Positions 52,101 to 63,200 of a DNA stretch of 64,000 nt are shown one piece after another. The translations under genes were made by a program, and so were the position numbers. This DNA comes from an uncultured Bacteroidales bacterium (GTDB lineage Bacteria; Bacteroidota; Bacteroidia; Bacteroidales; FEN-979): positions 17,270 through 81,269 of the forward strand of contig CAIVAT010000095.1 in NCBI GenBank assembly GCA_903903985.1. Reading direction: 5' to 3'. The notes under the pieces are model-generated. The model saw nothing but the letters and a program-made list of their open reading frames with translations. It did no database searches and had not been told where the DNA came from. How positions within the stretch are numbered: the first letter of the stretch is position 1; each line of letters begins with the position of its first letter.

Positions 52101-52753
52101 GTAAATCCGGTAAGCCCTATCTGGTATTGCCATGCAGTGGCGCTTCCTGTTTCTGTCCAGCCAAGCTGTGCAGTTGTAGCGCCTACAGAACCGGCTGTAA
52201 GGTTGATAGGTGCGGGACAGGAAGGAGTGGGCTCCACAACGATCTGATCAAGATAGATGCCATCTTCATCTCCCTGGCTGAAACAATGCCATCCGACGTA
52301 GTAAGTACCACTACTCGATGGGGTGAAGGAACTGGTGCCCAGTGTATAGACAGCAGTAGTAAAGTCAGTCAGGCTGAAAATGGCGGAACTTGTCATGGCT
52401 GAAGCAGCGGGAGCGTTGCCCCATTTGACTTCAAGACGTTCAGGATAGGTTGCGCTCACTACACGGTAGTAGAACTTGACATCGTAACTAACGCCACCGG
52501 TAAGGATTAATCCGGGTAAAAAATACCAGTCGTCCATCGCAAACCCGGCAGCACTGTAACCAATAGAAAGTTTATTGGCACCATTGTAGGTAGTTAAGGT
52601 TGAAGAAGCCCATTTAACAGCGTCGCCGTTCACATCCTGAACTACTCCGCAACCTACAGCAGGGGTTGTATAGGAATCGAAATTCTCGGTAAATGGAACT
52701 CCATATGCGCCGCATATGGTGGTGAAACTCCATATCGGGCCATTTGTGGTCAA
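49142..52753 (-). CDS. C-terminal part of a T9SS adhesin-like protein split by an amber codon
   Basis: The reading frame is open from 52777 down to 49142, about 1211 residues. It has no normal start codon (52753 is a TTG inside a conserved strand), so it reads as the continuation of 52778-53698. Alternating fibronectin type III domains (for example NLTANSIGLTTANLAWTPVG) and cleaved-adhesin/MAM-like jelly-roll domains (IPYTQNFDAV ... WFFTAPLNL) are followed by a propeller-like segment and a T9SS type A sorting domain (IYPNPTTGNFTLVQKGDK to KLIKTR). Secreted and surface-bound if made. Residue order and codon use look normal across the break, which favours a recent point mutation or a sequence error. 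Confidence 0.78.
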   Translation of the reverse strand: MTTNGPIWSFTTICGAYGVPFTENFDSYTTPAVGCGVVQDVNGDAVKWASSTLTTYNGANKLSIGYSAAGFAMDDWYFLPGLILTGGVSYDVKFYYRVVSATYPERLEVKWGNAPAASAMTSSAIFSLTDFTTAVYTLGTSSFTPSSSGTYYVGWHCFSQGDEDGIYLDQIVVEPTPSCPAPINLTAGSVGATTAQLGWTETGSATAWQYQIGLTGFTPAATGTPTTANPTPVSGLLASTSYDFYVRANCSGTYSAWTGPMTFTTACASVAIPWCETFDAMTTIGNNILPPCWKAESASGTPWTTADATTITYNDPCSAPNYIYVNWNPSTSNKFLITPGINLTVGISYDFKFNWIGDSYSGWTGDALVNSSQTGTGATVLGTSFVVAATTTTAVCTPAKRTFVPPATGTYYFMVRVSNNYTPYDLGFDDFCVDVTPPCSEPINLTANSIGLTTANLAWTPVGTVNNWEYAYGIAPFGPPAGAGTPTTSSTTNPISGLSSGTTYQFYVRTNCGPSYTVWAGPYAFNTLCGSFSIPYTQNFDAVTAPTIPPCMTVTNDNGDAYLWQTTTSYSRSAPNCIDIHYNAALAMDDWFFTAPLNLAAGTYKVSFWYKAALSSYPEKMEVKWGSNPDAASMTSAAIFDNNNITSTTFSEGVGNMVIVTPGIYYVGWHGYSALNMDLLMVDDISITLALAHDVGTLSIDNIPTVSDLTPMNPKATVKNFGSNTETFNVTMTIGSYSSVKTVTALAPNASQVVIFDTWTPTIGSYTATACTNLGTDLEPANNCQTVSGTAYNYTRFYGYVAYAGTSGLPVGPGFFYKEAPGTIVSLGPQTSEDFICAGTWAAGRWYGSEYYDPDYYTGGGWYNIDPATGAMTLLASLSRSFTGITYDHTAGIMYGVDYDDVALTNNLYSIIPATGAATLIGTIAAGELLINLATDGSGYLYAIGITTDHLFKINPVGPTSTDVGAAGLDLSYAQDMEYDYASSTMYAAAETPTVGQLMTVDLATGTLTLVGGFMGDAEITGLAIPYSSVPATLTVTNTTVTSGQTPCYNATGTITVSGFTVESGGSANFISGTNILYEPNTWIKSGGYMHGIIATSYCGGSSPSMPAVIAGKEDTQVSFEQANFAIYPNPTTGNFTLVQKGDKLYGNVSVEVYNMRGEKVITERMIGDKSHEFRFSTVPDGLYFVKVVADDYVETIKLIKTR

Positions 52754-52777
52754 AGCACCATTGTGTTCAATGACCTG

Positions 52778-53698
52778 CTACTGATATACTGTATTGTTTG
52801 AAAGACCCGAATAGGGATAAGAACCTGTGGCGCCTGCAGCGGCACCGGTAACAACCTGGGTCATGCTTCCTGTAGGCCCGAATTTAAGGTCGTAGGTGGT
52901 TGTGTTTGCACCGAAAGTCCAGGTTGTAGTACCACTGGTGGCCACTCCTGTGGCTGCATCGGCCGGGCTAGGCGTGGTCGGTGGCAAAGGAGTTCCACTT
53001 ACAGGAGGTGAAAAAGTGTAGGTTAACCCGACAACTGGAATAACACCTACTCCAAAAGTACAGGTTGCCGCATTTGTACCTCCGGCAGTAGTTGCTGACC
53101 AGTCGGTCAATGTTGTCCTGTTGTTGTAGGCTGTATTTGAAGTTCCACGCAATCCTACCTGAAATGTAGTTGAACCACTCGTTGCAGTGATCGTACCGCC
53201 GTAAACGAATTTGATGGTTCCGGTTGTGGGATTCAATCTTGCCTGAACACTCACGATATGAGTAGTATAGCTGCTGCCATATTTTCTGACAGCCTGCCAC
53301 TGAACAACAATATCGCCACCATCGTTTGTGTTATACGAAATTTTGGGAGATCCCGATCCTGCATTTACCAGGTCACCTCCGAAAGGTGAAATAGATGCTG
53401 AATAAGCTCCCGTTCCACTAATCGGGGTATAGTAGTATGTGGTTGGAGCAGTAGTTCCCAATGTCAAAAAACCATTGGATGTAACATACATGGTGGTATA
53501 AGCGGTTCCGGCAAAAGTGAAACTTGGAATTGTGATTGCAGTAGAAACCGACTCATCAAATGTTCCAGACCATAACACGGTTTCAGTACTAAGAGCCGTG
53601 TATGAACCTGCCGCGCTTGCAAAGGTGTAAGTACTCTGCGCCCACGAGCTGCCTGCCCACAGGAACATAACAATTAACAATGTAAATAGTTTTCTCAT
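52778..53698 (-). CDS. N-terminal part of the same T9SS adhesin-like protein, ended by an in-frame TAG
   Basis: 306 residues from the ATG at 53698 (signal peptide MRKLFTLLIVMFLWAGSSWAQ; an ATG two codons upstream is also possible). An N-terminal beta domain related to that of the giant protein at 54287-63934 is followed by the start of a fibronectin type III domain. The TAG at 52778-52780 replaces the tryptophan expected in the strand TVYQ(W)QVIEHNG. Without it, the product would be about 1,520 residues. As it stands the fragment would be exported but not anchored, because the sorting domain is on the other side of the stop. Confidence 0.75.
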   Translation of the reverse strand: MRKLFTLLIVMFLWAGSSWAQSTYTFASAAGSYTALSTETVLWSGTFDESVSTAITIPSFTFAGTAYTTMYVTSNGFLTLGTTAPTTYYYTPISGTGAYSASISPFGGDLVNAGSGSPKISYNTNDGGDIVVQWQAVRKYGSSYTTHIVSVQARLNPTTGTIKFVYGGTITATSGSTTFQVGLRGTSNTAYNNRTTLTDWSATTAGGTNAATCTFGVGVIPVVGLTYTFSPPVSGTPLPPTTPSPADAATGVATSGTTTWTFGANTTTYDLKFGPTGSMTQVVTGAAAGATGSYPYSGLSNNTVYQ

Positions 53699-53732
53699 AA
53701 TCATTTAGTTTGTGTTTGGTTAAAAATGAAGA

Positions 53733-53761
53733 AAATTCCCGGGAATATATATATAGTTTGA
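53733..53761 (-). promoter_or_regulatory. conserved leader/promoter element of the split adhesin gene
   Basis: On the + strand, AAATTCCCGGGAATATATATA then GTTTGA. A closely similar block precedes the giant adhesin gene at 63970-64000 at a comparable distance from its start codon. It probably marks shared transcriptional control; the exact -7 box is not resolved. Confidence 0.5.
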
Positions 53762-54103
53762 AATCTTGCTGATTTGGGATGATATGTGTTCCAACGCTAT
53801 TAACATGTTACGCGGATGGGTTAACTCAATAGCTGAAAATGTTGTATACCAGGAAATTGACATTGAGACACTGCATCAAGGCAACTCAATCATTCAAAGT
53901 ATTATTTGCAAACACAAGAAGTCAAATATATAAAAATATTCGATTCGAATATTTAAGCCATGGCATTTTAACATTTTTTAACAATCGTGAAAGTAATCGA
54001 TTCCTCTGCGATTTCCATGGGTTTCACAATGGTTATGACGGTTTGTAAGCTCGTTTTAAATTGGTTCTAAATTGACTATACATAAAAAAAACGTGACAAG
54101 TGA

Positions 54104-54286
54104 CGACCCCACTCTAAATCCCTCCCCAAAAAGGGAGGGACTTTCTTGGGGATGGGACGGGGATTGGGATATACAAAAGCCGGAACCCCGAATATCGGGA
54201 TTCCGGCTTTTCTGCCCCCTCCCCCTTGGGGGAGGGCTGGGGTGGGGGTTTCTCCCTCCCCCTTGGGGGAGGGCCGGGGTGGGGGC
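54104..54286. repeat. G/C-rich palindromic repeat block (copy 2)
   Basis: Same order of elements as 48932-49141: ATCCCTCCCCAAAAAGGGAGGGA, the AAAAGCCGGAA hairpin, then two CCCTCCCCCTTGGGGGAGGG palindromes with GGGGTGGGGG tails, ending at the stop codon of the giant adhesin. Confidence 0.8.
54175..54211. terminator. bidirectional terminator-like hairpin (copy 2)
   Basis: AAAAGCCGGAA(C)CCCG-AATAT-CGGG(A)TTCCGGCTTTT, 15-bp stem with one mismatch and a 5-base loop. It lies 76 bp after the stop of the giant adhesin gene. Confidence 0.75.
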
Positions 54287-57200
54287 CTACCTTGTCTTAA
54301 CCAACTTCATGGTTTCTACATACCCGTCGGCAACCACTTTTACAAAGTAGAGACCGGAAGGAATTTCAGAGAAACGGAATTCATGCCTCTTCTCGCCGAT
54401 CATCTGTTCCGTCAGGATCTTCTCCCCGCTCATGGTGTAAACATCCACCTTCACCGTTTCGTAAACTTTATCGCCCTTTTGAACAAGGGTAAAGTTTCCG
54501 CTGGTCGGGTTGGGATACAGGGTAAAGTACGATTTCTCCGTGGCAGGCAGCACCGGATCTACTCCGTCGGCAACGGTGATGATGGTAGCCGCTTTTGAAC
54601 CGCAATAGCCCGTGCCGATATGCCCCCACATATAACCAACAACATGGGTGCCCGGATAATAAATGATGTTTTGCCCGGCGATCATCTCTACCTGGCCTTC
54701 GGCTGCAACATCAAAGGTGGTGAGGAAGTCGGGCGGTATGCCGGCAACAAAAATTGTCTGGGTGGCATTGTAGCACCTGGTATCGTGAACTTCCACATTC
54801 TGCAGGTTGTTGTCGAAAGGAACAGGTGGCAGCACCGTCAGGTTGAAATCGGGAGATACAGGACCATTGCCACAGGCATTGGTACCTTGAACGGTAATGA
54901 CCCCGGAAACAGCCAGGTCGGAGAAGGAGACCGTGATGCTGTAGGTATTGTCACCGGCAGTGATGGATGCGCCTGCTGGCAATGACCACAGGTACCCGGT
55001 TGCATGATCGATCGGGGCTACCGCGTAAACAACACCTGTTTGTTCCTGTCGCACCGAAGATGTTCCGGTGATGGACCCGGCAGCAACCGGGAAAGGATTG
55101 ACCGTTACGGGATAGCTGGCTGCTGCAAGTGCAGGGTGACCGGCAGCATTGTTGTAATTAACACTCACCGATTGCGAACCTACTGTATTCCAGGTAACAG
55201 TTGCAGTATGATCTGCCGGTGTTCCACCATCGGTGATGATACCGCCGGTTACATGCCAGTCATATCCTGAATTTCCTGCTTCCGTGGTATAAACATTCCC
55301 GGTGGAACCATTGCAGGCGGATGCCGGCCCTGACAGGGTCGGAGCCGGAAGTGTTACAAAGGTTTCATCCAGTCCGTATGCCGTGCCTGCGCTGCTGGTA
55401 CCAGCCGCACGGTAATGATAGGTGGTGTTGGCAAGAAGACCGTTAACGGTATGGCTTACCGGGGTGGTGACATGTCCGGTGACAGGTGTTTGGTCGGCAT
55501 TGTAAACCAATCCGTACGATGGGGTGGTGCCAAATTCAAAGGTGGCAGCAGTAGATTTGTAGTAAGCATCAACAGTTCCATGAAGTGTGGCGCCTGATGC
55601 TGTTAAATCGGTTGCGGCACCGGAAGCAACGATCGGAGGGCTTTCCACGGTGATGTTGTCGAGGTAGAGATTATTTCCGTAAGCACTGATAGCCGTGAAC
55701 TTCAGCATGTTGGTGCCCGCAGGCAATTCCATGGAATGCGTGCGCCATTGTGCGGCAGTCGGAACAAACGGGTCGGTGGTTGCACCGGCCGTATTGAGTA
55801 TTCCGGATGCACCACCCGGCATGGCCAGCAACAATGTCCAGGTTGAACCATAGGTAGTGGAATAGTAAACATCCATTTCGTCAACCTCTTCCGTAAAGGT
55901 GGCATACGCAAAATCGAATTTCAGTTTTGGTGTAACCATCCCGCGTAAGTCTATCGGCATGGTACCCAGCTGATAGGTGCCGGATTCCTGTGCATAGAAA
56001 TTGGCAAAAGCAGATCCTGTTCCGCTGCCGTGGCTGCTGGAGCTGCGTGCCCAAAGATTGGTTCCTGAAACAGGGGTATTGGTCCAGCATGAAGGTGGGA
56101 AGGCAACACTTGAAAAGTTTTCACTGAGCGGGGCAACGGTTTCAGGACAAAGGGTCGTGACCGTTCCGGGTGATGTATAATCGCTGTTGCAATCGGTAGA
56201 GGCTTTCACTCTGAAATAATAGAGCGTACTTGGGTATAATCCGGTTATCACCTTGGAAACAACAGGATTGGTAACCGTATAGGAAACCGGGGTGCTGAAT
56301 CCGGGATTATCAGCCACTTCTACTATATAAGAAATCGTGGCAGCCGAACCTCCGGCAGGAGCCGTCCAGGTCAAAGTAAAACCATCAGGGGTCCTGAACG
56401 AAGCCACAGGGGTTCCGGGGACAGCGGGGCAGGTGGCAAAGGATCCATCCGAAAATTGGTTGGTACATCCGCTGGCGCCATTGGCCGTGATTTTGAAATA
56501 GTACATGGTATTTCCGGCCAGCCCAGCCACGTTATGATCATACACCGAATTGGCAACCATGACCGGGTAACCGGCCACATGGCTGGCGAACAGATCATCA
56601 GTAGCCACATCGATGGTATAGTTTACAGGCATATTGCCCTCAATATAACCCCAGGTAAGGTGTGCGGAGTTTGAAGTAACTGCAGCATCCGGTCTGAACG
56701 GAGCGGCGGGGCAACTGGTTACCGTTACCGTTTGTGAACTGGGGCAACCAGCTGCTGATGTAGCAGTTGCGGTATAGGTCCTCGTCGTAACCGGCATGGT
56801 CCATACGGTTGGGTGGTTGCCGGTGCCGGTGTAGCCAATGGTGGCTTCCGCGTTGGTGTAGAGGTCGTCGTTAGGCGCCCAGGTGATGGGGGCGCTTCCT
56901 GTGCCGGTAATGCTTACATTGTCGATACCCCAGAAATAGCCCCAACTATCATCATATTTAAACCGGATGTATACCGAAGCATGATTTAAAGCACCGGCAG
57001 GCAATGCAATATTCTCTTGGGCAAAGGCTCCGACAAGGCCGGTGGTAGTACTATATGTTTTCAAATTGACCCAGTTTGTTCCATCAATGGAATAATCAAC
57101 TTTTGCTGATTGGGCGTTGGATTTATAATAGTGATAAAAACTTAAACTGGCAACGGTAAAACCAACCGTGCTGAATGAAGGAGATTGTAGGATTGTTGCG

Positions 57201-60200
57201 GTTGTAACCCCGGAACCGGGAGCATCGCTGTTTGATAAATAAAACTGCGAATTATCATTGCTGTGCCATGTTCCATAAGTCTTATAAACATAAGCATCCG
57301 GCGTTAGGGTCCATACGGCAAGGGTAGGGTCTGTACCGCCGGTGGAATTGTTGATTTTTGTCCAGCCGTTGGTGGCACCATTGAAGTTTTCGCTTAAAAT
57401 AACGGCACCAGTAATAATTCCTCCGCTTGCATCCAGTTGCTGGATCGCACCTGAAGGCAACGTTGCTGAGGCAGGGACAATGGTAACTGCCGTCGGACTA
57501 ACGTTAACTATGACTGAAGTATTCACGGTGGCCGAGGCACATCCGCTTGCCGTTGTCGTCAGGTAGTAAGCGCCTGAAGCAGCTGTGGAGGCATTGGTAA
57601 TAGCCGGGTTTTGATCGGTTGAGGCAAAGCCATTCGGACCGGTCCAGCTGAAGGTTGCACCCGGTATACTCGTCGTGCCCGAAAGATTGATCGATGATCC
57701 GCTGCAAACAGGTGAATTGCTTGAAGCGCCTGATACAGGAACCGGATTTACCGTTAATGTTGATAGTCCGTTACTTGTTACAGGAGTTCCGCAGGAAGAG
57801 GCGACAACTACCTCGTAATTATCAGCATCCGCAGAAGCAACTCCTGTAAGTGTCAACGTCGGAGTTCCGGCACTTGCATTATCTCCAATGGGGATGTTGG
57901 TGTAGTTTTTCTGCCACTGGTAAGTCAGGCCCGGTCCGGTAGCTTCCACCGTAAAGGATGCAGTTTGTCCGGCACATTTGATCACTGAAACGGGTTGAGT
58001 AGTGATTAATGCTCCGCTGGAAACAGTCACAGAGGTACTGGCTGTTTTGGAACACAGGTTAGGGTCGGTCACCGTCAGGGTATAGATTGTCGATTCTGCC
58101 GGCGAATTTATCAACGGGTTCGTGGTACCGATCACCGTGCTTCCATTGCTCCAGGAATAAGTGTACCCGACGCCATAATTCGAAATGTTCAGGGTGTAGT
58201 CTTCATATTCACCATATCCAACAGTCATCGTTGGCCCGGTAACCAGGCCGAGTTCGTTGACGATGACCCTCATCCTGGTAGCTCCGGATGATACAGTGCC
58301 TGGGATTGTAATGTTGGCGGTTTCGGTATGAGGACCGGAAGTAGTAGAACCTGAAAGATAAACAGCTTCACCTGCATCAGTAAATACACCATTTCTATTA
58401 TAGTCAATATATACACCAATGGCATTGGAATATGAGGAACCGGTTGTAATTGTACTGACCGATAGCGGATAACTATTTCCGGCGGTGAAATTATATGGAC
58501 CAAAAGCAGTGAAATTCGAGTAGCTGCCAGCAGTTCCCGTTGCAGTGCCAATACTGCCTGCCAATGAATTGATCGCTGTTGTATTATTTAAACTGCCGAA
58601 AGTAACATTCCCAAGGTCTTCATCAGAGACGGGATTAGTCACGGCAGGTGGTGCAATATACGAAGGGGTGGTTCCTGAATAATTAAAAAGTCCGGTCAGG
58701 GTGGTAGGACTGTTAGCACAAATAGGGTTTGCAGATGCCAGAACAGTTATGCTAATATCTTCCCGAACCGTTACGGTTGAGATAGCAGTATTCGCACACA
58801 AAGCAGCATTGCTTGCACTGCAGGTATAGATAATGGCCCCTGCTGTTGCGGTTTTAGCATAAACAGTCGTTGCACTTGAACCTGGTGTATATGCCAGGGT
58901 TGCTTCTGCATTGGTATATAAATTAGCAGCAGGAGTCCAAACATATGCATCATAATCAGATATTGTCGAAGTAACCGTCATGGCCGCAACGGCATTGTTG
59001 CAAACGGACTGGCTGGGGGTAATTGTCAATGCCGGTGTTGGGGTAACCGTTGCGATAACGGCACTGCGTGGGCTTGAACATGTGCTTTGTCCCGCAAAAA
59101 TCATTTTCGGACGGGAACTGTTGGTGCTTGAGCCGGTAGATGTTCCACATAACGCTGAGGGTGTCAGATTATCTGCCCGATAATAGGCATTTGAAACAAA
59201 ACTTGTGGCATCATATTTTACGGTAGCGCTGTTAGCAGAGGAACCTGAATTATTATTACTCCAGCAGGTTTCAACAACGATGTTAGACGAACCGTCCCAG
59301 TTGAAAGGGGAGGCAAAAGTGATGGTAAAAATCCCGTTGACTGGTGTGACTCCAGCAGGGGCTGTGGTAGTATAAACATTGGTTAACCCGGTTACAAATG
59401 AGGTTGTCAGGGCGGTTAATGCGGTTTGTCCAACACTGAGGTTGAACCCCTGGAAAACCATTCCCGTAGATGCTACAACATCAAATGACAAGGCCGTGAT
59501 ATTGCCGGCAGATAATCCTGCTGCCGATAATTCTGATGCTTTTACCAGGAATTGTGATTTATGTCCTCCCCAGAGATGGTAAAAAGGACTTTCAGATCCG
59601 GTACTGGTAGATGCACCAGCTCCAAGGGTTATATTTCCAAGGGTATACGTTTCTGCCCCTACATAAAAAGTTGTGGTTGAACTTATTGAAGGTGTTGTCC
59701 AAGGCGAACCGGTGCCAAGTGAGGTTCCACCCGTTAATGCGGTGTACCATGCCAGGGTTCCGCTGGAGGCGGTTGCACGAAGATTGACAGTCCCTGTTCC
59801 GCAACGTGTTGCGGGGAATGTTTCAGTGATTGTTCCTGAAGCACACAACGTGGTTGCATTGGCAGTCGGGCCTGTGGATGAATAATAGTTGCTGGCATCG
59901 ACCGACCATGCTTTGTAATAATAAGCGGTAAGCGGATTCAGAAATCGATGGTTGTATCCTGAAGCAGGTCCGTTATAAATGACTGTACCTGCCGTTGGCA
60001 AGGGGTTGGTTTCAACATAGGGGGTCCCATTAGCAGGAGTACCGAAGGTATTTGTGCTGTTCATGGCAACCATGACATTCTGCCCGACAGAATTTTTTGT
60101 CCAGGCCAGGTCAATTTCAGAGGAACTGATCACGGTCGGAGTCAATGCAGTTGGCGGATCGAGTGTGATGGTACGGCTGCCGGCAGGGGCCGTTACAGTT

Positions 60201-63200
60201 GGGGCATGATCTACGGTGGCAACAGTGATGTTGGTGCATTGGCCATCAACAACATGGGTGGAAGTTGCTGCTAATGGGATGTCGTAGGTCAGCCAGAAAT
60301 AATTGGTTCCGGGAAGCAACTCTTTCGAATCGGTAATGTCAAAAGAGGTCTGTAAAGGAGATGCGATCGTGGAACCGAACTGTGTCGTGGCGGCAAAAGT
60401 GGATGAATTGCCTGTCGACCATATTTTCGCATTGCTGATATCGCTGACAGCGGTTGTGCCCGTTGCATTCACGGTGAATTTGGTAATACTCAGTGGGTTG
60501 GCATTATCCGTGGTCACAACCTGGATCCCGAGAATGGCCTGGTTGGTTGAATTCTGAAGCACCGTCGCCGTACTCGCCTGCGTGGTTGTGCTGGAGGTGA
60601 AGGACATCGGAACACTTTTGGTGCCAACAACAAAATACCCCAGACTGGTAATAGTATTAGAAATGATGGTTGTTGCCGTTGGTACTGTCGAGCTGACGAG
60701 ATCATACGTACCATTGACTGTAGCCGATTTGGCCATGCCATTGGTCGAAGTAAGCCCAGCTTCAGTAAGCCTTACGGTAGTGCTTGTGAAATATGACGGT
60801 GTAGATGTAACCGAAGCATTCCAATACCGGTTTGTATTCAATGCGCTCATATTTGCGCCGGGTGTTCCACCGCAATTGGCGTCGAACACCTCTGACTGAA
60901 CAACCACGGTACCCCCGGCGGTTGTAATTGGGTTCACCAATTCAAGCGGCTTATAAGCGCTTTTGCCAAGGGGGAAGAGGTATGTAAAGGTCCCGGTGAG
61001 TCCTGCTGGCAAAGTCCTGGCAAGAGGGCCATTGATGTACCCTGCGGTATAGGTTATCGCAGCCACTGTGGTTCCGGTTACCGTCAACAAATTGGTTGAT
61101 GATGTAGTAAGGTTTCCAAGGGTCATGGTCATGGCAGCGGTGCTCAACGCTCCTCCGCTTAAAGTAACTCCGTTGGTGTTGTTGATGACCAATGAATTCA
61201 GTGTACGGGTTGATGGTATTTCATACCCGGTGGTTACGGCATTGGAGGCCGTATAATAATTTACTGTTAGGCCGCCTGAACCCACATTAAAATTAGGCGC
61301 GACATCAAATGTGCCGGCAACATCGGTACCTCCTCCTCGTTGAATATAAACACTTGAAGTTCCACCGATACCAAGATAGAATTTATTACTGTTATAAAAC
61401 GGACCGGTAAACAGGTTCACCCTGGTGGTATAAATTGCTGAATTTAAGGTAACTCCGCTTGTATTGGCTACACCAACGCCCACCCCGGTAAACGGAGCGG
61501 CCAGGGTGCCAAATGTTCCTGTTCCTGAATACGATTGTGCAGCAAGGCCCATGAAATCAACACGGTCGTAAGTAGTAGTTCCAACAATTGCACCATTGTT
61601 AACCGTATTCCCAAGGAGGAACAGATAATACCCGTAACAGTTAAGGGTCGTATTGGTATTTAGCGTAAGGTCTCCAAAAATATACGCCCCTGTGGTTCCG
61701 GCTCCGGTGCCCGTTCCCAATCTGACGGTATGCGCATAGGTGCCGTTGATCACTGTACTGGGAGCATATCCGTATAATCTGAAAGTTTTTGCAGATACCG
61801 AAGCTGCATTGCCAAATTGCAATGTACCCCCGGTGATGTTCAAATTAAAGGCGATATTGTAATAATCATATTGTGTGCTTCCGGTACTGGCAAGCTGGAA
61901 GATGATGGTTCCATTACTCATCGTAAAATAGGTCCCGGATGACGAAGTAATCCCGAATCCGGCCGATGAAGACGAAGAATTACCGATCATCTGAACCGTC
62001 AGGGTACCTCCCGTCTGGGTATAATTGACGCCGGCACTCGTGAGATTGAACCTGCCGGCAACATTAATTATCCCGCCTTCAATAAGGTAAACGGAATTCG
62101 CACCGCTTCCCAGGGAGTTCCCGGTAGCAGTACCGATGTTGTAAGTCCCTGCAGTTATTCTGAGCAATCCGCTGTTGCTAGGGGAACCTGCTAAACCAGC
62201 AACCGTGAAATTGGCATTGTTCAACCAAAACCCGCCTGTGGCAGGTATTGAATATGCAGCAACACCAAATACAGGATTAGATAATGCAACAGACCCTGCA
62301 ATTTTAAGTGTTCCATTACTGATATAGAAACATCCAAGGACCGGGGTCACACCCTGGATCGTAAATGTTCCTCCCGCATAAACAAAAGACAGGACAGGGG
62401 TGTAACTTGTCCCTTTACTGATTATAACACCTCTTGTAGATGTGGACCCTGCATCCAGGTCGGTAGTGGAACCTGTGTTTAAGGTAAACGAAGCATCCGT
62501 CGTTCCGGTAAAGGTAATCCTTGCATAATTGGTAGCGCTTGAATATAAATCAAGCGTTCCGTTATTTGTCAGATTGAGGCCGATCGAAATATTGCCTGCG
62601 GTGGATACGGTCGCATTCATTCGGGTGGTTCCACCTGCAGCGATGGTCATGCTGTTATTCACTGTCAATGTAAATCCCTTCATCTCCAGTATTCCGGTAG
62701 TTCCTGTGCCAACAGTAAGATTATAGCATGTTCCGGCAGCATCAAGCACAACCGTAGCGCCATTGACAATGGTTACATCATCTCCTGCTGTTGGAACAAC
62801 ACCCCCGACCCAGGTACCTCCTGTATTCCAATTGCCTCCAGTTGCGGTGGAAGAGATGGCGCCCGGGGCATTGGTTACCCTATTTCCGGTAAGACCGGAT
62901 GAGGAAGGATATGCTTCATTTCCGGCTGTAACCTTATAATAATAGGTTGTTCCTGGAGCCAGGCCAGATTGGACACTATTGTATGTTGTTCCCGTTGCAG
63001 CAGGAGTAGTAGAAGCCACAACTGATGTTACGACCCCTGTTGTAAATCCTGCATCAAGTGCACGTGTCACAGTGAAAAATGTTTCTGATGTCGAATTATC
63101 AATCCAGGACACGGTCATTCCGACAGCTGTTACCGATGAAAATGACATTGTTATTGGATTTGCCGGAGTTGAGGCATAGGTGGGTGTAAACGAATAAATT

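Larger units (their letters stand above)
53699..54286. other. 588-bp intergenic region between two large adhesin genes
   Basis: Left third: promoter/leader of the split adhesin (see 53733-53761). Middle (53765-54060): AT-rich, no gene seen. Right third (54104-54286): repeat block and terminator of the giant adhesin. Confidence 0.55.

Noticed and set aside
52753..53704. Frameshift between the two halves of the split adhesin
   Set aside because: Both halves are in the same reading frame. Only a single TAG codon separates them.
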